A stretch of DNA of 36,451 nucleotides, taken from NCBI GenBank assembly GCA_902551855.1, contig CACDER010000009.1, positions 1 to 36,451 on the forward strand, read 5' to 3'. The DNA is from an uncultured Cryomorphaceae bacterium (lineage in GTDB: Bacteria > Bacteroidota > Bacteroidia > Flavobacteriales > UBA7430). Both the position numbers and the translations under genes were made by a program. The notes beneath the pieces were generated by a model that made no database searches, had not been told where the DNA came from, and saw only the letters and a program-made list of their open reading frames with translations. This document shows, piece by piece, positions 28,607 through 36,451 of the stretch (position 1 is its first letter; every line of letters starts with the position of its first letter).

Positions 28607-29473
28607 ATGTTAAAAAAATCATCAGAAATTATTTTTAATAAAGATTTATCAATATACCATCTAGGACTAAATACAGAAGATTTTGCTGATAATATCATCC
28701 TAGTTGGTGATCCAAAAAGAGTTTCTTTTGTCTCTAAATACTTTGATAAAATTGAAATTCAAAAATCTAAAAGAGAATTCACAACTAATACTGGGTATAT
28801 TGGTAAAAAAAGAATTAGCGTTATATCATCTGGAATTGGTGTTGATAATGTAGATATAGTTATAAATGAACTTAATATTTTAAATTCAAAAAAGTCAGGT
28901 TTTGAAAATACAAAAAGAAAGTTAAATTTTATTAAACTCGGGACTTGTGGATCAATATCTAAAAAAATTGATGTTAATGAGATTATTTTTTCTAAATATT
29001 GTATTGGTTCAGAAGGTATTATTTATTACTATAATTTTGATAATTCTATTTTAGAGAAAAAATTAATTGATAAATTTATTCATTTTACAAAATGGGATTC
29101 AAAATTAGCTTTACCTTACGCTATCAAAGCATCGGAAAAGTTATGGAAAAGTCTTTACAGTAATAATTTCAGAAAGGGTATAACTTTAACTACGAATAGT
29201 TTTTATGGTGGTCAAGGCAGAGAATTTAATATAAAACTTCAACATAAAAATATCATAAAAAATTTATCTGATTTAACATATAAAAAATTAAAAGTTTTAA
29301 ATTTCGAAATGGAATCATCTGGAATTTATAGCTTGAGTAAAATATTTAATCATAATGCAATTAGTATAAACGTTGTACTTGCAAATAGGGTTACAAATAA
29401 ATTTTCCAATTGTCCTGATAAAGCGGTTGATAATATGATAAAATCAATCCTTGGTAAAATTGAAAAAATTTAA
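28607..29473 (+). CDS. Nucleoside phosphorylase (uridine phosphorylase-like)
   Basis: PNP/UDP family enzyme splitting nucleosides with phosphate to the free base and ribose-1-phosphate. The 288-residue product has the phosphate-binding VGDPKR (33-38), SSGIGVDNVDIVINEL, LGTCGSI, and the ribose-binding glutamate in NFEMESSGIYSL. The order and the TTNSFYGGQGREF segment favour uridine phosphorylase-like members over hexameric PNP, but the base is not certain. An in-frame choice between ATG 28607 and a nearby out-of-frame ATG at 28603 is settled by the reading frame. It converges on cmk with a 5-bp gap. Confidence 0.85.
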   Translation: MLKKSSEIIFNKDLSIYHLGLNTEDFADNIILVGDPKRVSFVSKYFDKIEIQKSKREFTTNTGYIGKKRISVISSGIGVDNVDIVINELNILNSKKSGFENTKRKLNFIKLGTCGSISKKIDVNEIIFSKYCIGSEGIIYYYNFDNSILEKKLIDKFIHFTKWDSKLALPYAIKASEKLWKSLYSNNFRKGITLTTNSFYGGQGREFNIKLQHKNIIKNLSDLTYKKLKVLNFEMESSGIYSLSKIFNHNAISINVVLANRVTNKFSNCPDKAVDNMIKSILGKIEKI

Positions 29474-29481
29474 TTTTTTCA
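29461..29481. terminator. Possible bidirectional AT-rich terminator between phosphorylase gene and cmk
   Basis: A perfect inverted repeat TGAAAAAAT (29461-29469), loop TTA, ATTTTTTCA (29473-29481) spans both stop codons of two convergent genes. Each strand ends in a T-run inside the stem. The stem has only two G-C pairs, so it would be weak, and A/T runs are common in this genome. Confidence 0.35.
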
Positions 29482-30156
29482 AACTATCATCTTATAAAAT
29501 TTAAGTGCTAATTCAAGTTGATCAGATTTTGATAAATTTGTGTTATCTATGTATATTGAATCAGTTGTCCTTATTAATGGAGAATTTTCTCGATTCTCAT
29601 CTGTAATATCTCTTTTTTTAATATTTTGCTCAACTTTGTTAAAAGTAGTTTTCTTATCTTTACTCTTCAATTCATTAAATCTTCTTCGAATCCTTTCATT
29701 TAACGAAGCATCAATAAAAAACTTCAACTCTGCATCAGGTAAAACAACTGATCCAATATCTCTTCCATCAATAACAAATCCCTTGTCTTTTGACAATAAT
29801 TGTTGTTGTTTAACTAATTTATGTCTAACTTCCTTGATTTTACTTATGTTACTTACATGATTTGAAACTTCCATACTTCTGATATCTATAGTAACATTTT
29901 TTCCATTTAAAATAATTTCTGACAAATTAGACTTAAAATAAACTTCAATGTTAATATTTTCTAAAATATTAATAAGTGAATTAACCTTAACATAATTATT
30001 TTCAATTAAATTATTTTGAATAGAAAATAATGTAACTGCTCTATACATAGCCCCAGTATCAATATATTTGTAACCTAATTTAATAGCTAAGGATTTAGCC
30101 AAAGTGCTTTTCCCAGACGAAGAGTATCCATCAACTGCAATATTAATTATTCTCAT
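29479..30156 (-). CDS. cmk: Cytidylate kinase
   Basis: Phosphorylates CMP and dCMP for nucleic-acid synthesis. The 225-residue product has a P-loop (GYSSSGKST, 10-18), the family motif YIDTGAMYRAV, and DGRDIGSVVLPDAELKFFIDASLNERIRRR. The length is normal. It starts 1 bp after the porQ stop, so it is co-transcribed and probably translationally coupled with porQ. That porQ-cmk pairing is seen in many Bacteroidota. Confidence 0.96.
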   Translation of the reverse strand: MRIINIAVDGYSSSGKSTLAKSLAIKLGYKYIDTGAMYRAVTLFSIQNNLIENNYVKVNSLINILENINIEVYFKSNLSEIILNGKNVTIDIRSMEVSNHVSNISKIKEVRHKLVKQQQLLSKDKGFVIDGRDIGSVVLPDAELKFFIDASLNERIRRRFNELKSKDKKTTFNKVEQNIKKRDITDENRENSPLIRTTDSIYIDNTNLSKSDQLELALKFYKMIV

Positions 30157-30157
30157 A

Positions 30158-31192
30158 CTAATTTTTATTTACTAAATTTGAAACTAAAGAAATTGTACTT
30201 ACTGGACCAAATGCATGATATATTACTCTTGCAAAGTTGAACTGAAATTTTTTAATTTTTAATAAAAATCCATAAGACAAGCCAACACCTCTATTATATA
30301 AGTCTAATCCAAGCTCTTGACTTAACCTAAAATTATATCCAACTCTAAAATTAAAATTATCTGAAAATAGAATTTCTGAACCAATATTAATATGAGATAT
30401 AATCTCATTTCTTATATTTATTGAATTATTATTATAATCATTCAAAATTGAGTTTTCATTTGAATCTAAATTTCTTTCGTAAAAAAGATTCCAATCTTCA
30501 ATATGATTTAGTAATATACTAATTCTAAATGGAGCATTTTCCAATCTTGAAGTTAATCCCATTTTTAACTCAAAAGGCATATTTTCCCTTTTATCATAAC
30601 TTTTAATTTGAGAACCTAAATTTTTCATTAATAATGAATATAAAATCCTGTTTTTCTTTATTTCATATGTAAATGAAAAATCAGCCAAAAATCCATATGA
30701 ATTTACGTTATAAAAATTTGAGTAAATTAACTTTAAACTGGAACCCAAACTATATTTTCTTTTTCTAAGTAATAAAGTTGACGCTGAAAATAAATATTCT
30801 CCAGCTGAAAATTCTCCAATTATATTACCAAATTGATCAGTCTCATCAAATTTACCATAATTAATATATTTCAAAGCAAGTGTAATATTTTCTGTTTTAT
30901 CAGACTTTAAACCATATATAATTGAACCAAAATCTATATCAGCAAAATAATTTGTATAATTAATTGAAAATTGATTATTCATTTTTTTATTGTTCAAAGA
31001 TGGAAGACTGTACGACAAATTAACATCATCATCAAAAATGTTGAGTAAAACATTTCCTTGTGACAACAATCTTGCTGAAGAGGATAGATTGACAAACTCA
31101 TAAGTATTATCTCCTCCAATTTGACAAAGAACTGAATTTGAAAAATATATTGAAAAATAAATCATTAAAAAAAACAAAAATTTTGCATTCAT
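30158..31192 (-). CDS. porQ: Type IX secretion system protein PorQ
   Basis: An outer-membrane-linked protein of the type IX secretion attachment complex, which anchors secreted proteins at the cell surface together with PorU, PorV and PorZ. The 344-residue product has a signal peptide (about 1-24, ending VLCQ) and the family N-terminus GGDNTYEFVNLSSSARLLSQGN. A series of beta strands follows (for example NQFSINYTNYFADIDFGSIIYG), consistent with a beta-barrel. It lies 1 bp upstream of cmk. Its presence implies a working type IX system elsewhere in the genome. It is divergent from the dipeptidyl peptidase gene. Confidence 0.9.
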   Translation of the reverse strand: MNAKFLFFLMIYFSIYFSNSVLCQIGGDNTYEFVNLSSSARLLSQGNVLLNIFDDDVNLSYSLPSLNNKKMNNQFSINYTNYFADIDFGSIIYGLKSDKTENITLALKYINYGKFDETDQFGNIIGEFSAGEYLFSASTLLLRKRKYSLGSSLKLIYSNFYNVNSYGFLADFSFTYEIKKNRILYSLLMKNLGSQIKSYDKRENMPFELKMGLTSRLENAPFRISILLNHIEDWNLFYERNLDSNENSILNDYNNNSINIRNEIISHINIGSEILFSDNFNFRVGYNFRLSQELGLDLYNRGVGLSYGFLLKIKKFQFNFARVIYHAFGPVSTISLVSNLVNKN

Positions 31193-31260
31193 ATTGGCTA
31201 ATTTAATAATCTAAAGTTTAAGATATTAAAAATGTTAATTCAATTTTAAAAAAACATTAT

Positions 31261-31268
31261 TAGATTTG
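31261..31268 (+). promoter_or_regulatory. Possible -7 element for the dipeptidyl peptidase gene
   Basis: TAGATTTG at 31261-31268 matches TAnnTTTG and is identical to the -7 element before the DUF1573 gene. It lies 22 bp before the start codon at 31291. No well-spaced TTTG was found upstream, and such matches arise easily in AT-rich DNA. Confidence 0.35.
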
Positions 31269-31290
31269 TTAAATTATAATATACTTCAAA

Positions 31291-33395
31291 ATGAAAAAAA
31301 TAATAATGATACTAGTTTTCTCATCTAATTTATGTTTAGCTCAGAATTCAAATTTAAATTTTGAAGATGCTATTTTGGGAAATAAAAATTTTTATAAAGA
31401 TAATTTATACAATATTCAATGGATTAAAAACAGTAATGAATTTAGCTATGTGAAAAATAATATTTTAATTGTTGAAGATTCAAATATTCAACAAAAACGA
31501 ATAACATTAGAAAAAATCAATAAAATTCTAGAAGCTGATACACTAAATAGTTTCAATTATATAAAATGGATCAACTCTTCGAATTTCATCTTTCAAATTG
31601 ATTTAAATATCTATAAATATAATTTTGAAAATGATCATATTTTAAAAATGTTTTCTTTACCTGATAATTCTTCAAATATTGAATATAGTCATGACCTTTC
31701 AAAAGTAGCTTTTACAATAAATAATAATTTATTCATTTTAGATTCTAAAAATAAATTAACACAAATAAGTTTTGATAATAATGAAAATATTGTAAATGGT
31801 CAGATTGTCCATAGAAATGAATTTGGTATTGATAAAGGTATTTTTTGGTCAAACAATGATAAATATGTTGCTTATTATAAGAAAGATGAAAGAATGGTGA
31901 GTAATTATCCAATTATAAATTCTAATTCTAGAATAGCTAGTATTAGAAAAATAAAATATCCTATGGCAGGAATGTCTAGTCACGAAGTAAAATTGTTTGT
32001 ATACGACATTTCCAAGAAAAAAAGTACAATGATGAGAACTGGAGAACCAAATGATAAATATTTAACAAATATTTGTTGGGGACCAAACAATAAAAATATT
32101 TTTATTGCGGTTTTAAATAGAGATCAAAATCATTTAAAATTAAATAGTTTCAATATAAATGATGGAAAATTAAATTTCACATTATTTGAGGAAAAAAATA
32201 AAAATTATGTTCAACCATTAAATCCTATGATTTTTATCAATAATAGTGAATTTTTGTGGAGATCTGAAAGAGATGGTTTTGATCACTATTACAGATATAA
32301 TACAAATGGAAAAATAATTAATCAAGTTACATTTGGAAATTTTGTCGTAAAAGACTTTATTTCCATTGTCGATGATTCCTTATTTTTTACTGGGTCTCAT
32401 AATAACGGACTTGATACTAGATTTTATAAAAGCAGTCTGTTTAATTCTGAATCTGAAATTATCACTAAAATTGAAGGAGTACATAAGATTTATCCCAATT
32501 CTATGGGGACCTTGTATATTGATTCTTACAGTAGTGCAAATAATCCAGGAACAATAAATTTGATTAATAGTTCCGGTAAAAATTTAAAAACAATACATCA
32601 AAGGGATAATCCATTTTCTGATATAATTATGGGTAATATTGAAATTGATAGTTTTAAATTAGAAAATGGCATTGTTATAAATACTAGAATAATCAAACCT
32701 TATAATTATAATGATTCTATAGCTTATCCATTATTACTTTATGTTTATAATGGACCTAATGTTCAATTAATAGAAAATGATTTTTTAGCTTCATCTAGTT
32801 TATGGATGCACTATCTTGCTAACCAGGGGTATATTATTCTAACAATTGATGGGAGAGGGTCAGAAAATCGAGGTTTAGATTTTGAACAAATAATATTTAG
32901 AAATCTTGGAGAAATTGAAATGAAAGATCAAATAAGAGGGCTTCAAAATTTTATATCAAAAGAAAATGTTGATAAAAACAGGATAGCAGTCTATGGATGG
33001 AGCTATGGAGGATACATGGCCACAAATCTACTATGCACCTATCCTGATTTTTTTAGTTGTGGAGTAGCTGGAGGTCCAGTTATTGATTGGAAATATTACG
33101 AAGTAATGTACACTGAAAGGTATATGGATACACCAGAAATAAATCCAGATGGCTACAAAAAATCCAGTATTTTAAATAAGATTCATAACCTTAGTGACCC
33201 ACTATTAGTCATACATGGTACAGATGATGATGTAGTAGTTTTACAACACTCATTGAAATTTTCCCAAAAATGTATTGAAAATAAAAAGAGTTTAATTACT
33301 TTCAGTATCCTGGACATGATCACCATGTTAGAGGGAAGGATAGATTACATTTAATGAATAAAATCATAAATTTCATATTAGAAAATAATCTTTAA
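31291..33395 (+). CDS. Dipeptidyl peptidase IV-like serine peptidase (S9B), frameshifted near the 3' end
   Basis: An exported prolyl-type exopeptidase. It has a signal peptide (about 1-17, ending CLAQ), an N-terminal beta-propeller (DPPIV_N; about 60-410), and a C-terminal alpha/beta-hydrolase with nucleophile S571 in GWSYGGYMA. The acid D646 is in HGTDDDVV. The open frame stops at 33354 (687 residues) and its last 20 residues do not fit the family. From about 33300 the -1 frame reads YPGHDHHVRGKDRLHLMNKI and stops at 33393-33395. That contains the expected catalytic histidine and final helix. One missing T in the TTT at 33300-33302 explains it. The intact protein would be 701 residues. Without correction the enzyme lacks its histidine. 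Confidence 0.85.
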
Positions 33396-33781
33396 TTTGA
33401 ATTATATATTTCGTTCCCCATTATAATTAAACCCTGAATTTCAGGATATTTAGGTAAATTATTTCCAACTAAACCCAATAATGAAGGAGAATTTTCGAAA
33501 AATAATTTTTTAATAAATCTATTAATATCAAAATCATTCAAAAGAGTCCCAAAAAACTTATTCCATGTTTGATCGCTAATGATTAATTTCGTGACAATAC
33601 AAACATATGTATTATTTATCTTTCTAGTTTGAAAGTAATAATCTCTTTTGTCAATTCCAGATATAATATTTTCAATTATGATAGTATTAGACTCACCAAA
33701 CTGATCATCTTTTTTCAAGAAGTTAACTCCAACATTATTAAACTTATTTATTGAGTTTGTAAGTAAAAATTTATTTTTCAT
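33392..33781 (-). CDS. Unrecognised 129-residue protein
   Basis: I do not recognise this protein. It is soluble-looking, with no signal peptide or membrane segment. It is rich in asparagine, phenylalanine and isoleucine, with a central IIENIISGIDKRDYYFQTRKINNTYVCIVTKLIISDQ and a C-terminal LGLVGNNLPKYPEIQGLIIMGNEIYN. Codon use matches its neighbours. The ATG at 33781 lies 53 bp downstream of the WYL regulator on the same strand, so the two may form an operon. Its end overlaps the frame-corrected end of the peptidase gene by 4 bp. I judge it a real gene from its length in AT-rich sequence and its position, not from homology. Confidence 0.6.
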   Translation of the reverse strand: MKNKFLLTNSINKFNNVGVNFLKKDDQFGESNTIIIENIISGIDKRDYYFQTRKINNTYVCIVTKLIISDQTWNKFFGTLLNDFDINRFIKKLFFENSPSLLGLVGNNLPKYPEIQGLIIMGNEIYNSN

Positions 33782-33798
33782 GATATTTTATATTATTT

Positions 33799-33838
33799 AT
33801 TGTCAAATAAAATTTAATACTGTGACAATTAATGTCAC
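33799..33838. repeat. Clustered TGACA/TGTCA inverted repeats beside the WYL regulator gene
   Basis: GTGACA (33822-33827), five bases, TGTCAC (33833-33838) form a perfect 6-bp inverted repeat. A third half-site TTGTCA (about 33800-33805) lies 16 bp away. They overlap the stop codon of the WYL regulator and fill the gap before the 129-residue gene on the minus strand. They could be an operator or a small hairpin. There is no following T-run on either strand, so a terminator is unlikely. Confidence 0.35.
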
Positions 33839-34728
33839 TTATTTAATAAACTCTTAAAATTCAAAAGTTCCTCTTTTAAAATTTTAGGACTATTAATTTT
33901 TACTCCATCTGGAAAAGAAAATAAAAATCTAAGTAAATTCTCCGAAAAATAAACTTTACCTGAAAATTTATAGGAATCTTTTTTTCCCTTAATTATAGAT
34001 TTGGTTTCTGGATAAAATTGAATCAAATATGAATAAGCTTTTCTATTTAAAGTTAACTCAATATCATATAACACATTTCCTTTGTAACCAAAAGAATCAA
34101 TAGGATTAACAGTAACATTGCTTGAAAATTTTTGTAATCTATCTAAAATTTCAACATTTCCAATTCTGTTGATGTTAAATATTCTTGTATCTGAGGGTGC
34201 ATTATTGACATCAATCCCAATAACTCCAGTATAGTTTGATGTAAATGCAATTGGTTCAAATATTCGATTTGAATTAGAATTAGAATTTAAAGAAGAGTAA
34301 TTTACTAATTTTACTTGTAGATTATTCTTTATTGAATTAGATAATTTTTCAATTTTTAAACCATTATCTGCATTAAGAATATTTTTTCCAATTTGGCCTT
34401 GCTCACTCATCATATACAATTTTTTCAAAATATTTTGAGTCAGATTGTTATTTACTGAAATTGTATTTAAAGACTCTCTAATTAAAATAGACTCTTCTGA
34501 ATTAAAAGTAAATTCAAATTCATTTCCAACATCAGTATGAATAAAATAATTATTATTTAAATCAACATCAATCATAAAGCCCAAATCTTCCAACAAATTT
34601 AAATAACGGTATACAGTTCTTTTTGAAATATTTAAAATCTTTGAAATTTCTATTGGTGATCTTTTCTTTATTCCTTTTAATAAACTAATTAACTTAAAAA
34701 TTCTTAAAATTTTTCTTTGCTCAATCAT
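33835..34728 (-). CDS. HTH and WYL-domain transcriptional regulator
   Basis: The 297-residue product has an N-terminal helix-turn-helix (about 1-60; IFKLISLLKGIKKRSPIEISKILNISKRTVYRYLNLLEDLGF) of the HTH_11/DeoR-like type. A C-terminal ligand-sensing region typical of WYL regulators follows (about 150-297; NRIFEPIAFTSNYTGVIGID, RIFNINRIGNVEIL, then the C-terminal extension). WYL domains bind nucleic acids or nucleotides and often control stress, repair or defence genes. No such genes lie next to it here. It is divergent from the M1 peptidase gene (48 bp gap) and co-directional with the 129-residue gene. The target is unknown. Confidence 0.8.
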   Translation of the reverse strand: MIEQRKILRIFKLISLLKGIKKRSPIEISKILNISKRTVYRYLNLLEDLGFMIDVDLNNNYFIHTDVGNEFEFTFNSEESILIRESLNTISVNNNLTQNILKKLYMMSEQGQIGKNILNADNGLKIEKLSNSIKNNLQVKLVNYSSLNSNSNSNRIFEPIAFTSNYTGVIGIDVNNAPSDTRIFNINRIGNVEILDRLQKFSSNVTVNPIDSFGYKGNVLYDIELTLNRKAYSYLIQFYPETKSIIKGKKDSYKFSGKVYFSENLLRFLFSFPDGVKINSPKILKEELLNFKSLLNK

Positions 34729-34776
34729 GCTTAAATAAATAAATTATTATATAAATTTACCCAAAATTAAACAATA

Positions 34777-36451
34777 ATGAATAAGCTATATATAATTATA
34801 ATTTCATCTTTTGTAACATTAAATTTATCATCTCAAAATTATTGGCAACAAAAAGCAATTTATGAAATGAATATTGATTTTAATGTCAAAAATCATCAAT
34901 TTTCTGGAAATCAAAAATTAAAATATTATAATTTATCTCCTGATACACTTCAAAATATTTTTTACCACTTATACCTAAATGCCTTTCAACCCGGGAGTAT
35001 GATGGACAAAAGAAGCATGTCAATATTAGACCCTGATAAAAGAGTTCAAGACAGGATATCAAAATTGAGTCCCAATGAAATTGGATTTCAAAAGATACTA
35101 AACATTTTTCAAAATGGAACTCCCCTAAGCTATCAGGTTAATGGGACCATACTTGAAGTTATTTTAAATGATCCAATATATCCCAATGATTCAGCAATTT
35201 TTGATATGAATTTTTTAACCCAAGTTCCAATTCAAATAAGAAGAACTGGGAGGGATAACTCTGAAGGAATTGATTATTCAATGTCACAATGGTATCCTAA
35301 AATTTGCGAATATGACGAAAATGGATGGAACTCAAATCCATATATTTCGAGAGAATTTCACGGAGTATGGGGCGATTTTAATGTAAATATTAAAATCGAT
35401 GCTGATTATACTATTGCAGCTACTGGAAAACTTACTAACCCTGAAGAGATAGGACATGGTTATAAAAATATCAATACAAAAAAAAAACCAATAAATTTAA
35501 CTTGGAAGTTTCAAGCTAATAATGTTCATGATTTCGTTTGGGCTGCTGATAGAGATTATAATCACAAAATTATTCATAATGATAATGGTCCCAATTTCCA
35601 CCTATTTTATCAAAAAAATGATAAAACAAAAGAATGGGAAAATCTTGAACCGTATTTAATTAAAACTTTTGAATATGCAAATAAAAATTATGGAAAATAT
35701 CCTTATGATCACTATTCAATAATCCAAGGAGGCGATGGAGGAATGGAATATCCAATGGCTACTTTAATAACTGGAAATAGAAATCTAAGAAGTCTTGTTG
35801 GTGTTTGCGTACACGAAATAATGCATAGTTGGTACCAAGGACTAATGGCGACAAACGAAGCTCTTTATGCTTGGATGGATGAAGGGTTTACATCTTATGC
35901 ATCAAATATTATTGAAAGAATTTTATTTAATGAGGATAGTTTATTTCAACATAAAGATTCCTATGATAGATATTTAAAAATAGCTAAAAGTAATTATGAA
36001 GAATCATTAATCACTCATGCAGACCATTTTAATACTAATTTAGCTTATTATTCAGCTGCATATTGGAAAGGAGTAGTATTTATAGACCAATTAAATAGAA
36101 TAATTGGAGAAGAAAGTTTAAATTCATCTCTTAAAAGATATTATAATGAATGGTCTTTCAAACATCCTAATCCTATCAATTTCAAGAGAATTCTGGAAAA
36201 AGAAAGTGAATTAGAATTAGATTGGTATTTTGAATACTTCGTAAATACAATAAAAAAAATTGATTATGGAATTTCTCAAATATTAAATTACCAAAACAAA
36301 TGTAAATTAGTATTAGAAAAGGGAGAAATGCCATTTCCCTTAGAGTTCCAAATTAAACTTAAAAATGGAAAAATATTTGATTATTATATTCCTATATCAC
36401 TAATGAGAGGAAATAAAGAAGTAAATGAAAATGTCATTATTTTAGATGATT
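34777..36451 (+). CDS. M1-family zinc aminopeptidase (3' end cut by the window edge)
   Basis: The reading frame is open from ATG 34777 to the right edge (558 full codons) without a stop, so the gene is partial. The start gives a signal peptide (MNKLYIIIISSFVTLNLSSQ). The exopeptidase motif GGMEYP is at about 321-326. The zinc motif HEIMH (H346, H350) is followed by the third ligand E369 in WMDEGFTSYA, a correct HEXXH-x18-E. The N-terminal beta-domain precedes it (HLYLNAF, SQWYPKICEYDENGW). The product is exported, likely periplasmic or surface-bound, and takes part in peptide breakdown. It is close to two other exported-protein genes (DPPIV-like and porQ) but not in one operon with them. Confidence 0.92.
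   Translation, partial: MNKLYIIIISSFVTLNLSSQNYWQQKAIYEMNIDFNVKNHQFSGNQKLKYYNLSPDTLQNIFYHLYLNAFQPGSMMDKRSMSILDPDKRVQDRISKLSPNEIGFQKILNIFQNGTPLSYQVNGTILEVILNDPIYPNDSAIFDMNFLTQVPIQIRRTGRDNSEGIDYSMSQWYPKICEYDENGWNSNPYISREFHGVWGDFNVNIKIDADYTIAATGKLTNPEEIGHGYKNINTKKKPINLTWKFQANNVHDFVWAADRDYNHKIIHNDNGPNFHLFYQKNDKTKEWENLEPYLIKTFEYANKNYGKYPYDHYSIIQGGDGGMEYPMATLITGNRNLRSLVGVCVHEIMHSWYQGLMATNEALYAWMDEGFTSYASNIIERILFNEDSLFQHKDSYDRYLKIAKSNYEESLITHADHFNTNLAYYSAAYWKGVVFIDQLNRIIGEESLNSSLKRYYNEWSFKHPNPINFKRILEKESELELDWYFEYFVNTIKKIDYGISQILNYQNKCKLVLEKGEMPFPLEFQIKLKNGKIFDYYIPISLMRGNKEVNENVIILDD

Noticed and set aside
33290-33310. Programmed -1 frameshift in the peptidase gene
   Set aside because: The site ACTTTCAG lacks an X-XXY-YYZ heptamer, and no strong downstream pseudoknot is visible. 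A one-base deletion or sequence error is simpler.

Overview
The window is a visibly AT-rich stretch of chromosome that looks like a Bacteroidota genome, most likely a small-genome marine Flavobacteriales lineage. The signs are a type IX secretion protein (PorQ) directly before cmk; the run tRNA-Thr/Tyr/Gly-tuf-tRNA-Trp-secE-nusG-rplKAJL-rpoBC followed by a DUF3467 gene; rpsU next to xerC; GCTDSTA-type repeats in a secreted protein; -7 elements matching TAnnTTTG; and almost no Shine-Dalgarno sequences. There are no insertion sequences, phage genes, CRISPR arrays or rRNA genes. No gap between genes exceeds 300 bp; the longest (22220-22394) holds the probable tRNA-tuf promoter.

Left part (1-9.1 kb). 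lipA (minus) is followed by a 41-residue lipoprotein gene. A plus-strand run carries ung, rmuC and rlmB. A complete stand-alone nitric oxide synthase oxygenase gene converges on rlmB. A DUF1573 exported-protein gene has its own clear promoter and intrinsic terminator. Then come a class I aminotransferase gene overlapping nth, and a modular secreted protein of unknown role (minus strand).

Central block (9.1-22.2 kb, all minus). This is the translation/transcription super-cluster: three tRNA genes, tuf, tRNA-Trp, secE, nusG, rplK, rplA, rplJ, rplL, rpoB, rpoC and a DUF3467 gene overlapping the rpoC end. A perfect 26-bp palindrome followed by a T-run lies between rplL and rpoB and looks like a partial terminator. 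rpoB has no plausible ATG start and probably starts at TTG.

Right part (22.4-36.5 kb). On the minus strand: rpsU-xerC, an AGCS-family symporter gene ahead of an acyl-CoA dehydrogenase gene, a degenerate potassium-channel-like gene, rpmB with its terminator, cinA, and porQ-cmk. On the plus strand: a nucleoside phosphorylase, a dipeptidyl peptidase IV-like gene with a one-base frameshift just before its catalytic histidine, and an M1-family aminopeptidase that runs off the right edge. A WYL regulator and an unrecognised 129-residue protein lie between the two peptidase genes.

Most of the window is core housekeeping. I did not find a convincing undescribed multi-gene system. The most notable single items are the NOS gene, the frameshifted peptidase, the rplL-rpoB palindrome, the modular DUF3105 protein and the channel-like protein with a lost selectivity filter.
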